From contig WOZK01000028.1 of the NCBI GenBank assembly GCA_011620275.1, forward strand, positions 1 through 32,356: a DNA stretch of 32,356 bases. Reading direction: 5' to 3'. This document shows, in pieces, positions 24,441 to 32,323 of this stretch. Every line of letters begins with the position of its first letter. The first letter of the stretch is position 1. The position numbers and the translations under genes are program-made. Below the pieces are notes generated by a model. That model was not told the origin of the DNA. It made no database searches and saw only the letters and a program-made list of their open reading frames with translations. Source of the DNA: Candidatus Omnitrophota bacterium. GTDB lineage: Bacteria; Omnitrophota; Gorgyraeia; Gygaellales; Profunditerraquicolaceae.

Positions 24441-24469
24441 ATTATACCACAATTCGATATGATTTTCAA
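24441..24469 (-). promoter_or_regulatory. Near-consensus sigma70 promoter upstream of pilA
   Basis: On the minus strand TTGAAA (24464-24469) and TATAAT (24441-24446) are separated by exactly 17 bp. It begins just inside the gap after the TonB-like gene stop at 24474. Transcription would start near 24434. Confidence 0.7.
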
Positions 24470-24473
24470 TCGC

Positions 24474-25157
24474 TTATTCTATTTCGAAAGAGATCATCAC
24501 ATTGAACGTCAGCTCGTCATAATCCAGTTCCTTGGGAAAACAGGCAAAGGGAGCGGCATTGACCACGCTGCGGGAAGCGGTTTCCCGCAGATAATTGCTG
24601 CCGCTGGACCGCTCATCCAGGACTTTTACCGCCCTTAGCGAGCCGTTACGGGAAACTATGAAGGAAACAAACACCCCCCCCTGTGCGGCGTGTCTGTAAT
24701 TTTCGTAGGCGGCTCTGCGTATTTTCTCCCGCACTCCGGCGTAATACCCCTGGTAAGTCGGATTGCCTATCCCCTCCGCAGGTAGAACGGCCGGAGGCAA
24801 AGTGACCTTTTTCCTGGCTAAAACTGCCTGCGGCTTGAACATATTCGGCCGCAAAGGCCTGTCGGCATTGCGCAGGCGTTCCAAGTATCCGGGCACAGAC
24901 ATTTTTTTATCCAGGACCGAACCGGTGTCGAGAACCGCCCGATTAACGGTGGATGTCTCTTTTACGGGACTGCTCCTCTTTTCTTTTTTCTCCGGAATAA
25001 AGGCGGACGGAGGCGGCTTTTTCATATAGACTATTTCCACCGGCTGCCTGGCCGGCGCGGTATTATTGAACAGCGCGGCAGGGAATCCTATGACGGAAAT
25101 ATGCAGCAAAGAAGAAATGGAAAGGCACGCCAGGAATATTTTGTTCTCGAGACTCAT
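24474..25157 (-). CDS. TonB-family protein
   Basis: A 227-residue bitopic protein. One N-terminal transmembrane segment (about 8-30) is followed by a Pro/Lys-rich linker (KKPPPSAFIPEKKEKRSS) and a C-terminal TonB-type domain (about 135-227). Diagnostic phrases include YENYRHAAQGGVFVSFIV, RNGSLRAVKVL and NAAPFACFPKEL. TonB-like proteins pass inner-membrane energy to outer-membrane receptors. It lies 29 bp after cobO and both probably share a transcript, which hints at corrinoid uptake. ExbB/ExbD and a receptor are not in the window, and a structural role in the nearby pilus system cannot be excluded. Confidence 0.8.
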   Translation of the reverse strand: MSLENKIFLACLSISSLLHISVIGFPAALFNNTAPARQPVEIVYMKKPPPSAFIPEKKEKRSSPVKETSTVNRAVLDTGSVLDKKMSVPGYLERLRNADRPLRPNMFKPQAVLARKKVTLPPAVLPAEGIGNPTYQGYYAGVREKIRRAAYENYRHAAQGGVFVSFIVSRNGSLRAVKVLDERSSGSNYLRETASRSVVNAAPFACFPKELDYDELTFNVMISFEIE

Positions 25158-25186
25158 ATTACCTTACCTCTGCCGTCGGGACCGGC

Positions 25187-25690
25187 TCAATACTCTATCC
25201 CTTTTCTCGCTTTGACGCCTTTGCGAAAGTAATGCTTGACCTCGCGCACCTCGCTTACAAGATCGGCTTCTTTTATCAATGCCGCGGGCGCATTACGCCC
25301 GGTCAAAATTATCTCTACGTCTTCCGGCGCCCGGCGCAGTATCGATAATAATTCCTCGAGGTCCAACAGCCCCAGTTCAAGCGCCTGGTTGACCTCATCC
25401 AAAATGACCATGCCGAATTTACCGCTCAAAACAGCTTCCCCTGCTCTGCGCAGGCCTCTTTCTGCCGACCTTATATCACCGGCTGAAGGCTTGCCGGTTA
25501 TGAAACGGGAGCGGCCGGATTGCTCCATATGGACACCTGCCGTTCTTTTCAAAAAAGCGGCCTCGCTGGTACCGCGTCCTTTCAGGAACTGGCAGAAAAA
25601 AACGGTCTTCCCGGCTCCTGCGGCACGCAGGCATAATCCGAGCGCCGCGGTAGTCTTCCCCTTGCCGTTTCCGGTATAGATATGGATCAT
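25187..25690 (-). CDS. cobO: Cob(I)alamin adenosyltransferase, CobO/BtuR type
   Basis: A 167-residue RecA-fold ATP:corrinoid adenosyltransferase that makes adenosylcobalamin. The Walker-A-like P-loop GNGKGKTT lies at 7-14. The central block FGMVILDEVNQALELGLL (about 92-109) and LTGRNAP near 128 match CobO/BtuR. The C-terminus KHYFRKGVKARKGIEY is standard. The start is ATG at 25688-25690; the preceding GGAG at 7-nt spacing lies inside the terminal box of repeat copy C, where the box reads CCCCGGAG rather than CCCCGGAA. No other cobalamin genes are nearby, so salvage seems likelier than local synthesis. Confidence 0.93.
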   Translation of the reverse strand: MIHIYTGNGKGKTTAALGLCLRAAGAGKTVFFCQFLKGRGTSEAAFLKRTAGVHMEQSGRSRFITGKPSAGDIRSAERGLRRAGEAVLSGKFGMVILDEVNQALELGLLDLEELLSILRRAPEDVEIILTGRNAPAALIKEADLVSEVREVKHYFRKGVKARKGIEY

Positions 25691-25697
25691 AAATATT

Positions 25698-25885
25698 CTC
25701 CGGGGACACGATACTTAATTCGGCAACGATTACGGCAACGAAGCTCGTTTCGGTTCTCGACTACGGTAACCGATAGAGTTCAACCTGTCTTTCCTCCTGA
25801 ATGGGGACCTCCAATCCTTCCTCCCCAATGAGGGCCTCCAATCTTTCCTCCCCTCGATGGGGAGGATGAAGGAGGGGTGGCAACC
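25698..25885. repeat. Long interspersed repeat, copy C (opposite orientation)
   Basis: This copy is inverted relative to A and B and lies between the GT2 gene and cobO. Its terminal box (complement of AATTAAGTAT-C-GTGTCCCCGGA) is at 25699-25720, followed by the palindromic module. Only three tandem units remain (about 25784-25863), then the CT-rich segment GGAGGATGAAGGAGGGG on this strand. The rest of the 252-bp gap, 25886-25942, holds nothing recognisable. Confidence 0.85.
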
Positions 25886-25942
25886 AAGCAGGACTTGGGA
25901 GGGGAGACAATAGCCATTTTCGATTCTCGCTCACGGCCGAAC

Positions 25943-26644
25943 TTAACCCGGCAAGCATGGCTCTTTGCTCCCGCCGTCCGCTCTGCGACAGCGCAGTTGT
26001 CTCCAGATGAACCTGAAAAATCTTACGGTATCCAGCAAAGGATCTATCTGGCTCTTGGTCCCGCGGTACACCGACTTAACAGGAACTGAAAGTATCTTGC
26101 ACCCCGACCTCCCCGCCGCCAGAAGCATCTCCGATTCTATCTCATAATTACTGCAGGATAAATTCAACTTCGCCAGGGTAGAAGCGGAAATAAACCTGAA
26201 ACCGCATTGGCTGTCGGAGATGCGCTGTTTGGTAAGGCAAGAAAGCAGGAAAGACATGAATTTGTTGGTAAGCCAACGTGAAAGAGGCATTTCTCCCGGT
26301 CTGGCCATTCGGTTCCCCACCACAAGGTTACCACCCGCTCCGGCGGCCGATAGTAAAGCCGGGATATCTTCCGGAAGATGCTGTCCGTCGCCGTCCATCA
26401 CTATGACACCGTCAAAGTCCCCCCGTTTCACGTGAGAGAATCCCCGTATAAGGGAAGCGCCTTTCCCCTGATTAACTCCGTTGCGCAAAACCTCCGCCCC
26501 TGCCGATGACGCCTCGTTTGAAGTCCCGTCAGAGGAACCGTCGTCTATGACCAATACCGCATAACCGCTTTTCTTGAGAGAAGAGACCAACCAGCGGATA
26601 TTCTTTTCCTCATTATAAGCCGGTATGATCGCGCATATTTTCAC
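25943..26644 (-). CDS. Family 2 glycosyltransferase (dolichyl-phosphate mannosyltransferase-like)
   Basis: A 233-residue GT-A enzyme. It begins with KICAIIPAYNEEKNI, has IDDGSSDGT at about 33-41 and the metal-binding DGDGQH at 84-89, then a conserved SQCGFR segment near 140. There is no C-terminal membrane domain, so it resembles the short DPM1/polyprenyl-phosphate sugar transferases. Donor and acceptor are not determined. The GTG start at 26642-26644 overlaps the lpxL stop (GTGA) and follows AAGGAG at 7-nt spacing, which decides the start; the longer open frame upstream is rejected. It is third in a glycolipid operon. Confidence 0.88.
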   Translation of the reverse strand: MKICAIIPAYNEEKNIRWLVSSLKKSGYAVLVIDDGSSDGTSNEASSAGAEVLRNGVNQGKGASLIRGFSHVKRGDFDGVIVMDGDGQHLPEDIPALLSAAGAGGNLVVGNRMARPGEMPLSRWLTNKFMSFLLSCLTKQRISDSQCGFRFISASTLAKLNLSCSNYEIESEMLLAAGRSGCKILSVPVKSVYRGTKSQIDPLLDTVRFFRFIWRQLRCRRADGGSKEPCLPG

Positions 26645-27516
26645 GCGTTCTCTCCTTCGTCTATCCAGTATTTCCTGAAAAGGTACCACTGTTCCGGAAA
26701 AAGCCTGACCCATCTCTCTATCACCCGGTTGATTTCACCCTGCAGCAAATAAAGGTTATCCTCAAAAGAACCGGCAGCCGGCGGATAGATCGGTTTTTCA
26801 AACATCAAGGTGAACCTGTCATCTTTTCCCCTGACCATACATCCCGGAACGATGGCCGCCCCGGCTTTTAACGCCAGGAAAGCCGGCCCTTGAGGCAGAA
26901 GCGCTTTCTTTCCCAGGAAATCGTTTACCGCGCCTCCGTTACGGGTGAATTCCCTGTCGCCCAGTAATGCGACCAGGCCGTTGCCTTTCAACACTCTAAA
27001 ACATTTACGAAGCGAATTATAAAGAGGAATGACCTTTATCCCCATCGTCTCTCTTTTTTCATCGAAAAAGCGATTCACCTTATCGTTCTTGTGGGGAAGC
27101 GCCACAGCCGACAAAGGATACCCCATGGCGGCGACCGTCACTCCGCCCAATTCCCAATTACCGATATGCGCGGCAAGCAGTACCCCGCCTTTGCCTCTTG
27201 CCAGGGCTTCATCCACATAATTTATGTTGCGGACGGAGATATTCTTCTCGATAAAATCCCGGTCGAGAACCGCATACCTGAAGAAATCCACCAGATATTT
27301 AGCGAAGTTACGGAACACCATTTTTCTGATACGGCGTATTTCTCTTCGGCTTTTTTCCGGAAAGACAGCAGTCAGATTCATTGTCACGGCCTTCCTGTCG
27401 GCTCCGGAAAGCAAAAGATGCAGGTCGGAAATGAACACGGCCAGGCCGTATACCGCCTTCAACGGCAGTCTTAAAGCTATGAACTGTCCTGTCCGGTATA
27501 AAAGATAAAAAAACAT
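26641..27516 (-). CDS. lpxL: Lipid A biosynthesis (lauroyl-type) acyltransferase
   Basis: A 291-residue LpxL/HtrB-family enzyme that adds a secondary acyl chain to the lipid A precursor at the inner membrane. The catalytic pair is H117 and E122 in AAHIGNWE. It is followed by the LGDRE-type block near 186, a PQGPAFLALKAGAAIVPGC segment, and the C-terminal PEQWYLFRKYW. A hydrophobic N-terminal stretch is present. Its presence is good evidence for an outer membrane. It lies 76 bp after the MGDG-synthase-like gene and overlaps the GT2 start by 4 bp. The acyl chain specificity is not readable. Confidence 0.92.
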   Translation of the reverse strand: MFFYLLYRTGQFIALRLPLKAVYGLAVFISDLHLLLSGADRKAVTMNLTAVFPEKSRREIRRIRKMVFRNFAKYLVDFFRYAVLDRDFIEKNISVRNINYVDEALARGKGGVLLAAHIGNWELGGVTVAAMGYPLSAVALPHKNDKVNRFFDEKRETMGIKVIPLYNSLRKCFRVLKGNGLVALLGDREFTRNGGAVNDFLGKKALLPQGPAFLALKAGAAIVPGCMVRGKDDRFTLMFEKPIYPPAAGSFEDNLYLLQGEINRVIERWVRLFPEQWYLFRKYWIDEGENA

Positions 27517-27592
27517 CAGCGCTTCATTCTCCGGGAGAATCCTTTTCGGCCGTAACGCGGGCCGCGAAGATAAAGGAATAATGGATCCTGAT

Positions 27593-28768
27593 TCATGAGC
27601 AGCCCGCTGCTTTCCTGCCGCCGCGGAAATCCGGATTGATCCTCTCGCCGCAAATTCCCAGCAGAAAAGCGGCCGTATCCATACTTGCCGACGGTTTGCC
27701 GATGCGTCTGGCGTTGGCCGACAGCTCTTTCATCCGCTCCCTGCTGGAGACGACCGCGTTTATGCACTCTCCCGCGGAATCCGCGTCGCTTATTCTTATC
27801 GCGGCCTTTTCCTTAAGAAGATACTCGGTATTGCTCTCTTCCTGCCCGGGGATGGGTTTGATTATGGCCATCGGCAGGCCCATCGAAAGTGCTTCTGAGG
27901 TGGTTATCCCTCCAGGTTTGCTTACCACCAGATCGCAAACGGACATCAACTCATTAACGTTATCAACGAACCCGAAGACTGCCGTTTTATGTTTCAATGA
28001 GGACTTCAGGGCCTGAAGCTTATGGTACAACTTCCGGTTGGTTCCCGTGACGACGATTATCTGAAAATCACTCTCCAGCGCGCGGTCGAGTGAAATAACG
28101 GCGCTTTCTATCGGTCCCAGCCCCTGTCCTCCGCCCATAACAAGGATGTTTTTACCGCCGGGGTTGAGGCCGCAGCGCGATAATACGGACTGTCTATCCA
28201 CTGGCAGGGAGAATTTCGGGTCGAAAGGTATGCCGAACTGCCGTATCTTAGCGGCTGGAACGCCCCGCGCGCACAACCGGGAGTCCACTTCGGATGAAGG
28301 GGTTATGTAAAAGTCTATGCCTTCATGTACCCAATACAGATGCGGCACAAAATCGGTCAGCACCGCCACCAGAGGGATGTCATAACCATACCGCAGCTTG
28401 TAATCGGCGGTCATGCCGCAGGGGAAAGCCTGGCTGCAAACTATGACGTCCGGCCGAAAAGAATCGAACAGCTTCCGCAATTTAAGGGAATTCATCCGGT
28501 AAAAAAGCTCCTGCATCCAGGTCACTTTTCCGGCCACGCCGTCGTTATCGTAGAGATAATCCCAAAGACAAGGAAAGCGCTTTATGACCCCCATATATAC
28601 GCTGTTGACCACTTTTTCGGCTATGGGATTAGTATAATGAAAAGCGTTTAGGCTCAATATCTCCACCCCGGGATCCGCGAGCCTCAAGGCTTTCTCTATG
28701 GCCGCCGCGGCGCTGCGATGCCCGGATACTTTGGAAATATACATTAAGAGGATTCGCTTTGAAGGCAT
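27593..28768 (-). CDS. MGDG synthase/diacylglycerol glucosyltransferase-like GT28
   Basis: A 391-residue GT-B enzyme of the MGDG-synthase/UgtP type, which transfers a sugar from UDP-hexose to diacylglycerol. The N-terminal half has KVSGHRSAA (13-21), the MGDG synthase-type lipid-side motif, and LTDFVPHLYWVHEG (137-150). The C-terminal half has MGGGQGLGP (211-219), SKPGGITTSEAL (283-294) and PIPGQEESN (305-313). Linkage with lpxL and GT2 suggests envelope glycolipid synthesis. A MurG-type role is unlikely given the motifs. The ATG follows GGAGAG at about 7 nt, downstream of a good promoter. Confidence 0.85.
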   Translation of the reverse strand: MPSKRILLMYISKVSGHRSAAAAIEKALRLADPGVEILSLNAFHYTNPIAEKVVNSVYMGVIKRFPCLWDYLYDNDGVAGKVTWMQELFYRMNSLKLRKLFDSFRPDVIVCSQAFPCGMTADYKLRYGYDIPLVAVLTDFVPHLYWVHEGIDFYITPSSEVDSRLCARGVPAAKIRQFGIPFDPKFSLPVDRQSVLSRCGLNPGGKNILVMGGGQGLGPIESAVISLDRALESDFQIIVVTGTNRKLYHKLQALKSSLKHKTAVFGFVDNVNELMSVCDLVVSKPGGITTSEALSMGLPMAIIKPIPGQEESNTEYLLKEKAAIRISDADSAGECINAVVSSRERMKELSANARRIGKPSASMDTAAFLLGICGERINPDFRGGRKAAGCS

Positions 28769-28800
28769 AATAATACTCTCCGGCCTGAATGATTGTTATG

Positions 28801-28828
28801 ATTATAGCATTAAAACGTTTTTTATCAA
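28801..28828 (-). promoter_or_regulatory. Promoter of the glycolipid operon
   Basis: On the minus strand TTGATA (28823-28828) and TATAAT (28801-28806) are 16 bp apart, 33 bp upstream of the GT28 start codon. It lies next to repeat fragment E. Confidence 0.65.
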
Positions 28829-28835
28829 CCCTCCT

Positions 28836-28860
28836 AATTCCGGGGACACAATACTTAATT
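28836..28860. repeat. Terminal box of the repeat family, fragment E
   Basis: AATTCCGGGGACAC followed by A and ATACTTAATT is the complement of the shared terminal box, with a T/C difference at the variable base. No tandem units accompany it. It sits between the two divergent promoters of the 238-bp gap. The rest of that gap holds the promoters and short untranslated leaders. Confidence 0.75.
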
Positions 28861-28901
28861 ATTCTATCTACGGCGGAATTGCGGCGCGTTTAAGAAAAAA
28901 G

Positions 28902-28929
28902 TGGACAAAAAGATCCGTAAGAGTAAAAT
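28902..28929 (+). promoter_or_regulatory. Promoter of the GH94-like gene
   Basis: TGGACA (28902-28907) and TAAAAT (28924-28929) are 16 bp apart, each one mismatch from consensus, about 78 bp upstream of the chosen start. Confidence 0.55.
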
Positions 28930-29006
28930 ATTTAATCAACCTGTATACACCGGCCGCAACATATAAATGCGGCTTTTCAATAATTAAAACAGACGGAGCC
29001 AGCCAA

Positions 29007-32000
29007 ATGAAAAATAAAACAGCCGCCAGATTCGGATACGCTTTGTCCGCAGACGGAAAATTTTCTATACGAAACTATAATCTTTCCAGGCCGTTCGCGA
29101 GCTTCTTCCCCGGCATTGCAGGCAAATACGGCATACCCATGTGGGTATTTTATGTCAACCGCGGGCAGGGCATTTCCAGTTTCGGGATAAAAGACAAAGA
29201 CCATCCCATACTGGAGTTCTATCCCGCAAATAAAGCCTGGCAGACCACCCCGTTGCTGGGTTTCAGGACTTTCCTGAAGATATCCGCCGGCGGCTCAGGC
29301 AAGACGTATTTTTATGAACCGTTCAGCCGGAATACGGAAAAGATATCCTCCGGCATGGAGATCACCCCGGCGGGACTGAAGATCACGGAGATCAATAAAG
29401 AGGCCGGCATAGAGGTATCGGTGGACTATTTCACCGTTCCCAACGACAACTACGCCGGGCTCGTCAGGACGGTAACCATTTCCAATCTCTCGGGAGGGAG
29501 AAAAAAACTGCAGATACTCGACGGCCTTCCGCAGATTGTGCCGTTCGGGACGAATAACTTCTTTTTAAAAAAAATGTCCCGCACTATAGAAGCCTGGATG
29601 ACGGTCGAGAACACGAAAACCGGCGCTCCCTTCTACAAATTGTCGATGGACCCGGCGGACAGACCGGAAGTCGTGCGTATCGAAGCCGGGAATTTCTTCC
29701 TGCCTTTTTCAGAAAGCGGGATATTAAAATCAATAGTCGATCCTGAAACGGTATTCGGACACATCACCGATTTCTCCGTGCCTTTCAATTTTTTCAAAAC
29801 CGCCAATTTCGCTTTCCCCGCGAAGCAGTCTCTACGCAACAAAATCCCTTCTGCCTTTTGCCTGCTGGACGCCCGCCTCGAAAAAGGCGAAAAGACCGTC
29901 TTTTGCTCGATATTCGGCAATATGCGCAGCAGACAAAAGTTAAACGAAGAATTAAAACGTTTGGCTTCCGTCGATTATATCGCGCAAAAAGCCCGTGAAA
30001 ATACGGGCCTGATCGAAGGTCTTATGCGCGATATCCGCACCGAGAGTGCCTCGCGCGCTTTCGACCTCTACGCCGGACAGACTTATTTAGATAACATCAT
30101 GCGCGGAGGCTATCCCCTGGTATTCAAAGCCGGGAAAGAAAACGCGGTATTCTATCTCTATTCCCGCAAACACGGCGACCTCGAACGCGACTACAATCGT
30201 TTCCAGCTTCAACCCTCCTACTATTCCCAGGGCAACGGCAACTACCGCGACGTCAACCAGAACCGGCGCTGCGACGTATGGTTCAACCCGCGGGTCGGCG
30301 CAGAAAACATAATCTCTTTTTTTAATCTCATCCAGGCCGACGGATACAACCCACTGGTGGTAAAAGGCGTTTCCTTCGTTTTGGAAGACCGCGCCGGTCT
30401 GCAACAGGCCATCGGCGGAAAGATACCGGAAGAAAAAATGGAGAAACTCTTATCCCTGCTGGAAAAGCCCTTCTCCCCGGGAGAACTGATCTTTTTCCTG
30501 GAAGACAACGTGATCGCCGCCGGGCTCGAACACGAAGAATTCCTCGGTCTCGTGCTTTCCTTTTGCGGCTGCTTATACGAAGCCGAACACGGGGAAGGAT
30601 TCTGGAGCGACCATTGGGCATACAACCTGGATCTGCTGGAATCATACGCCGCGATATTCCCGGATAAAATGAACGAACTGCTTTTCCGAAGAAAAATATT
30701 CACCTTCTTCGACAACGCCGAATCCGTCAATACCCGCGGGGATAAATACATACTTTATAACGGACAGCCGCGCCAATTGCATTCGGTTTCTGTGGACGCG
30801 GAGAAAAATGAGCTCATCGCCTCTCGCTGCCAATCCCCTTTCATTGCCAGGACCGCGCACGGCAAAGGAGAGATATACCGGACGACGCTTATCGCGAAGC
30901 TTCTTTTATTGAGCGCCAATAAACTTTGCTCTCTTGACCCGAACGGCTGCGGTATCGAAATGGAAGCAAATAAACCCAACTGGTTCGACGCTCTAAACGG
31001 CCTCCCTGCGCTTTTCGGTTCTTCTTCCTGCGAAACATTCGAATTAAAAAGGCTCTTCGTCTATACGGCCGAAGCGATGAAAAAAATCGATATGCCTGAT
31101 ATCGAATTGGCGGAGGAAACGGTATTTTTAGTGAGGAAATGCGCTGTTCTGCTTGAAGAGTGGGAAAAAGACGGGGACGATATGCGTTTTTGGGACGCGA
31201 GCGCGTCTTTGAAGGAAGAATACCGCAGGCTCACCCGCCTGGGATTCAGCGGAAGAGAAGAAAAACTGACTGCCGGCGAAATAAACGCCTTTCTTTCCGC
31301 CGGCCTCAAAAAAATAGCCAATGCTCTGGACAAGGCTTTCGACCGTGAATCGGGGACTTATTTTTCTTATTTCATCAATGAACCGGAAAAATACGAAGTC
31401 CACGGGGTAAAAAGCATCAAACCGCTCCGGTTCGCCGCCAGGCCGCTTCCTTTTTTTCTGGAAGGCGAGATGCACGCTCTACGGACATGCGAAGACGCCG
31501 GCAAGGCAAAACAGCTCTATTCGGCGGTCAGGAAAAGCGCCCTTTACGACAAAAAACTGAAGATGTATAAAGTCACGGAATCACTCGCCGGTATGCCGGA
31601 AGAAATAGGCAGATGCAGGGCCTTCACCCCGGGTTGGCTGGAAAACGAATCCATCTGGCTGCATATGGAATACAAATACCTTCTTGAGATACTGCGCAGC
31701 GGACTACATAAGGAGTTTTACGAAGAATTCAAAAATCTGCTTATTCCCTACCAGCGCCCCGAGCGTTACGGAAGGAATATACTGGAAAACTCATCATTCC
31801 TGGTGAGCAGCGCCTTTCCTGACGAGAAACTCCACGGCAACGGCTATGTCGCCAGGCTTTCCGGCTCAACCGCGGAGTTCATCCATATCTGGACACTGAT
31901 GAATATAGGAAAAAAACCGTTCTTCCTGAACGAAAAGAATGAATTGAACCTTAGGTTCGAGCCTGTTCTGGCCTCCTGGCTCTTCAAACCGGTCAAACGC

Positions 32001-32255
32001 GGCGCGCGCTCTCACCTGCCGGAATTGAAGGCCGACGCGATCTACGGCTTCAATTTTCTTGGCGGGACTTGGGTAGTTTATCATAATCCCGGTAAAAAGG
32101 ACACTTTCGGCGCAAAGGGCGTTAAACCGGTCTCAATATCACTGCTCGACAAGCTAAGCGGCAGCCGAAGAATTGATTCACCGATCATACCTTCCCCGCT
32201 GGCGGAAGACATACGACAGGGAAAAATAGAACGTATAGACATAATCCTCGGCTGA
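29007..32255 (+). CDS. GH94-like (cellobiose-phosphorylase-related) large protein
   Basis: A 1082-residue cytoplasmic-looking protein without a signal peptide. The N-terminal third resembles a beta-sandwich (YGIPMWVFYVNRGQGISSFG, then SVDYFTVPNDNYAGLVRTVT). The middle has YYSQGNGNYRDVNQNRR (about 405-421) and FFNLIQADGYNPLVVKG. A later block KPNWFDALNGLPALFG (about 655-670) resembles the catalytic-loop area of GH94 phosphorylases, with an Asp in the DWND-like position. A helical C-terminal half fits an (alpha/alpha)6 barrel. It is longer than characterised cellobiose phosphorylases (about 800). The ATG at 29007-29009 follows GGAG; the open frame upstream runs through a repeat and promoter and is rejected. 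The substrate is unknown; a glucan or oligosaccharide role is inferred. Confidence 0.7.
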   Translation: MKNKTAARFGYALSADGKFSIRNYNLSRPFASFFPGIAGKYGIPMWVFYVNRGQGISSFGIKDKDHPILEFYPANKAWQTTPLLGFRTFLKISAGGSGKTYFYEPFSRNTEKISSGMEITPAGLKITEINKEAGIEVSVDYFTVPNDNYAGLVRTVTISNLSGGRKKLQILDGLPQIVPFGTNNFFLKKMSRTIEAWMTVENTKTGAPFYKLSMDPADRPEVVRIEAGNFFLPFSESGILKSIVDPETVFGHITDFSVPFNFFKTANFAFPAKQSLRNKIPSAFCLLDARLEKGEKTVFCSIFGNMRSRQKLNEELKRLASVDYIAQKARENTGLIEGLMRDIRTESASRAFDLYAGQTYLDNIMRGGYPLVFKAGKENAVFYLYSRKHGDLERDYNRFQLQPSYYSQGNGNYRDVNQNRRCDVWFNPRVGAENIISFFNLIQADGYNPLVVKGVSFVLEDRAGLQQAIGGKIPEEKMEKLLSLLEKPFSPGELIFFLEDNVIAAGLEHEEFLGLVLSFCGCLYEAEHGEGFWSDHWAYNLDLLESYAAIFPDKMNELLFRRKIFTFFDNAESVNTRGDKYILYNGQPRQLHSVSVDAEKNELIASRCQSPFIARTAHGKGEIYRTTLIAKLLLLSANKLCSLDPNGCGIEMEANKPNWFDALNGLPALFGSSSCETFELKRLFVYTAEAMKKIDMPDIELAEETVFLVRKCAVLLEEWEKDGDDMRFWDASASLKEEYRRLTRLGFSGREEKLTAGEINAFLSAGLKKIANALDKAFDRESGTYFSYFINEPEKYEVHGVKSIKPLRFAARPLPFFLEGEMHALRTCEDAGKAKQLYSAVRKSALYDKKLKMYKVTESLAGMPEEIGRCRAFTPGWLENESIWLHMEYKYLLEILRSGLHKEFYEEFKNLLIPYQRPERYGRNILENSSFLVSSAFPDEKLHGNGYVARLSGSTAEFIHIWTLMNIGKKPFFLNEKNELNLRFEPVLASWLFKPVKRGARSHLPELKADAIYGFNFLGGTWVVYHNPGKKDTFGAKGVKPVSISLLDKLSGSRRIDSPIIPSPLAEDIRQGKIERIDIILG

Positions 32256-32267
32256 GCTTTAGTTGGG

Positions 32268-32317
32268 GTCTATTGGTAGCCGTTGCCGTAACCGAATTAA
32301 GTATCGTGTCCCCGGAA
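32268..32317. repeat. Partial repeat copy D (distal module and terminal box)
   Basis: TCTATTGGTAGCCGTTGCCG, TAACCG, then the terminal box AATTAAGTAT-C-GTGTCCCCGGAA (32295-32317) match the end of copies A and B. No tandem units precede it; the GH94-like stop codon lies 12 bp upstream. Confidence 0.8.
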
Positions 32318-32323
32318 CCCGGC

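Noticed and set aside
28698-29006. N-terminal extension of the GH94-like protein
   Set aside because: It overlaps the GT28 gene start, repeat fragment E and the predicted promoter; the ATG at 29007 has a ribosome binding site.
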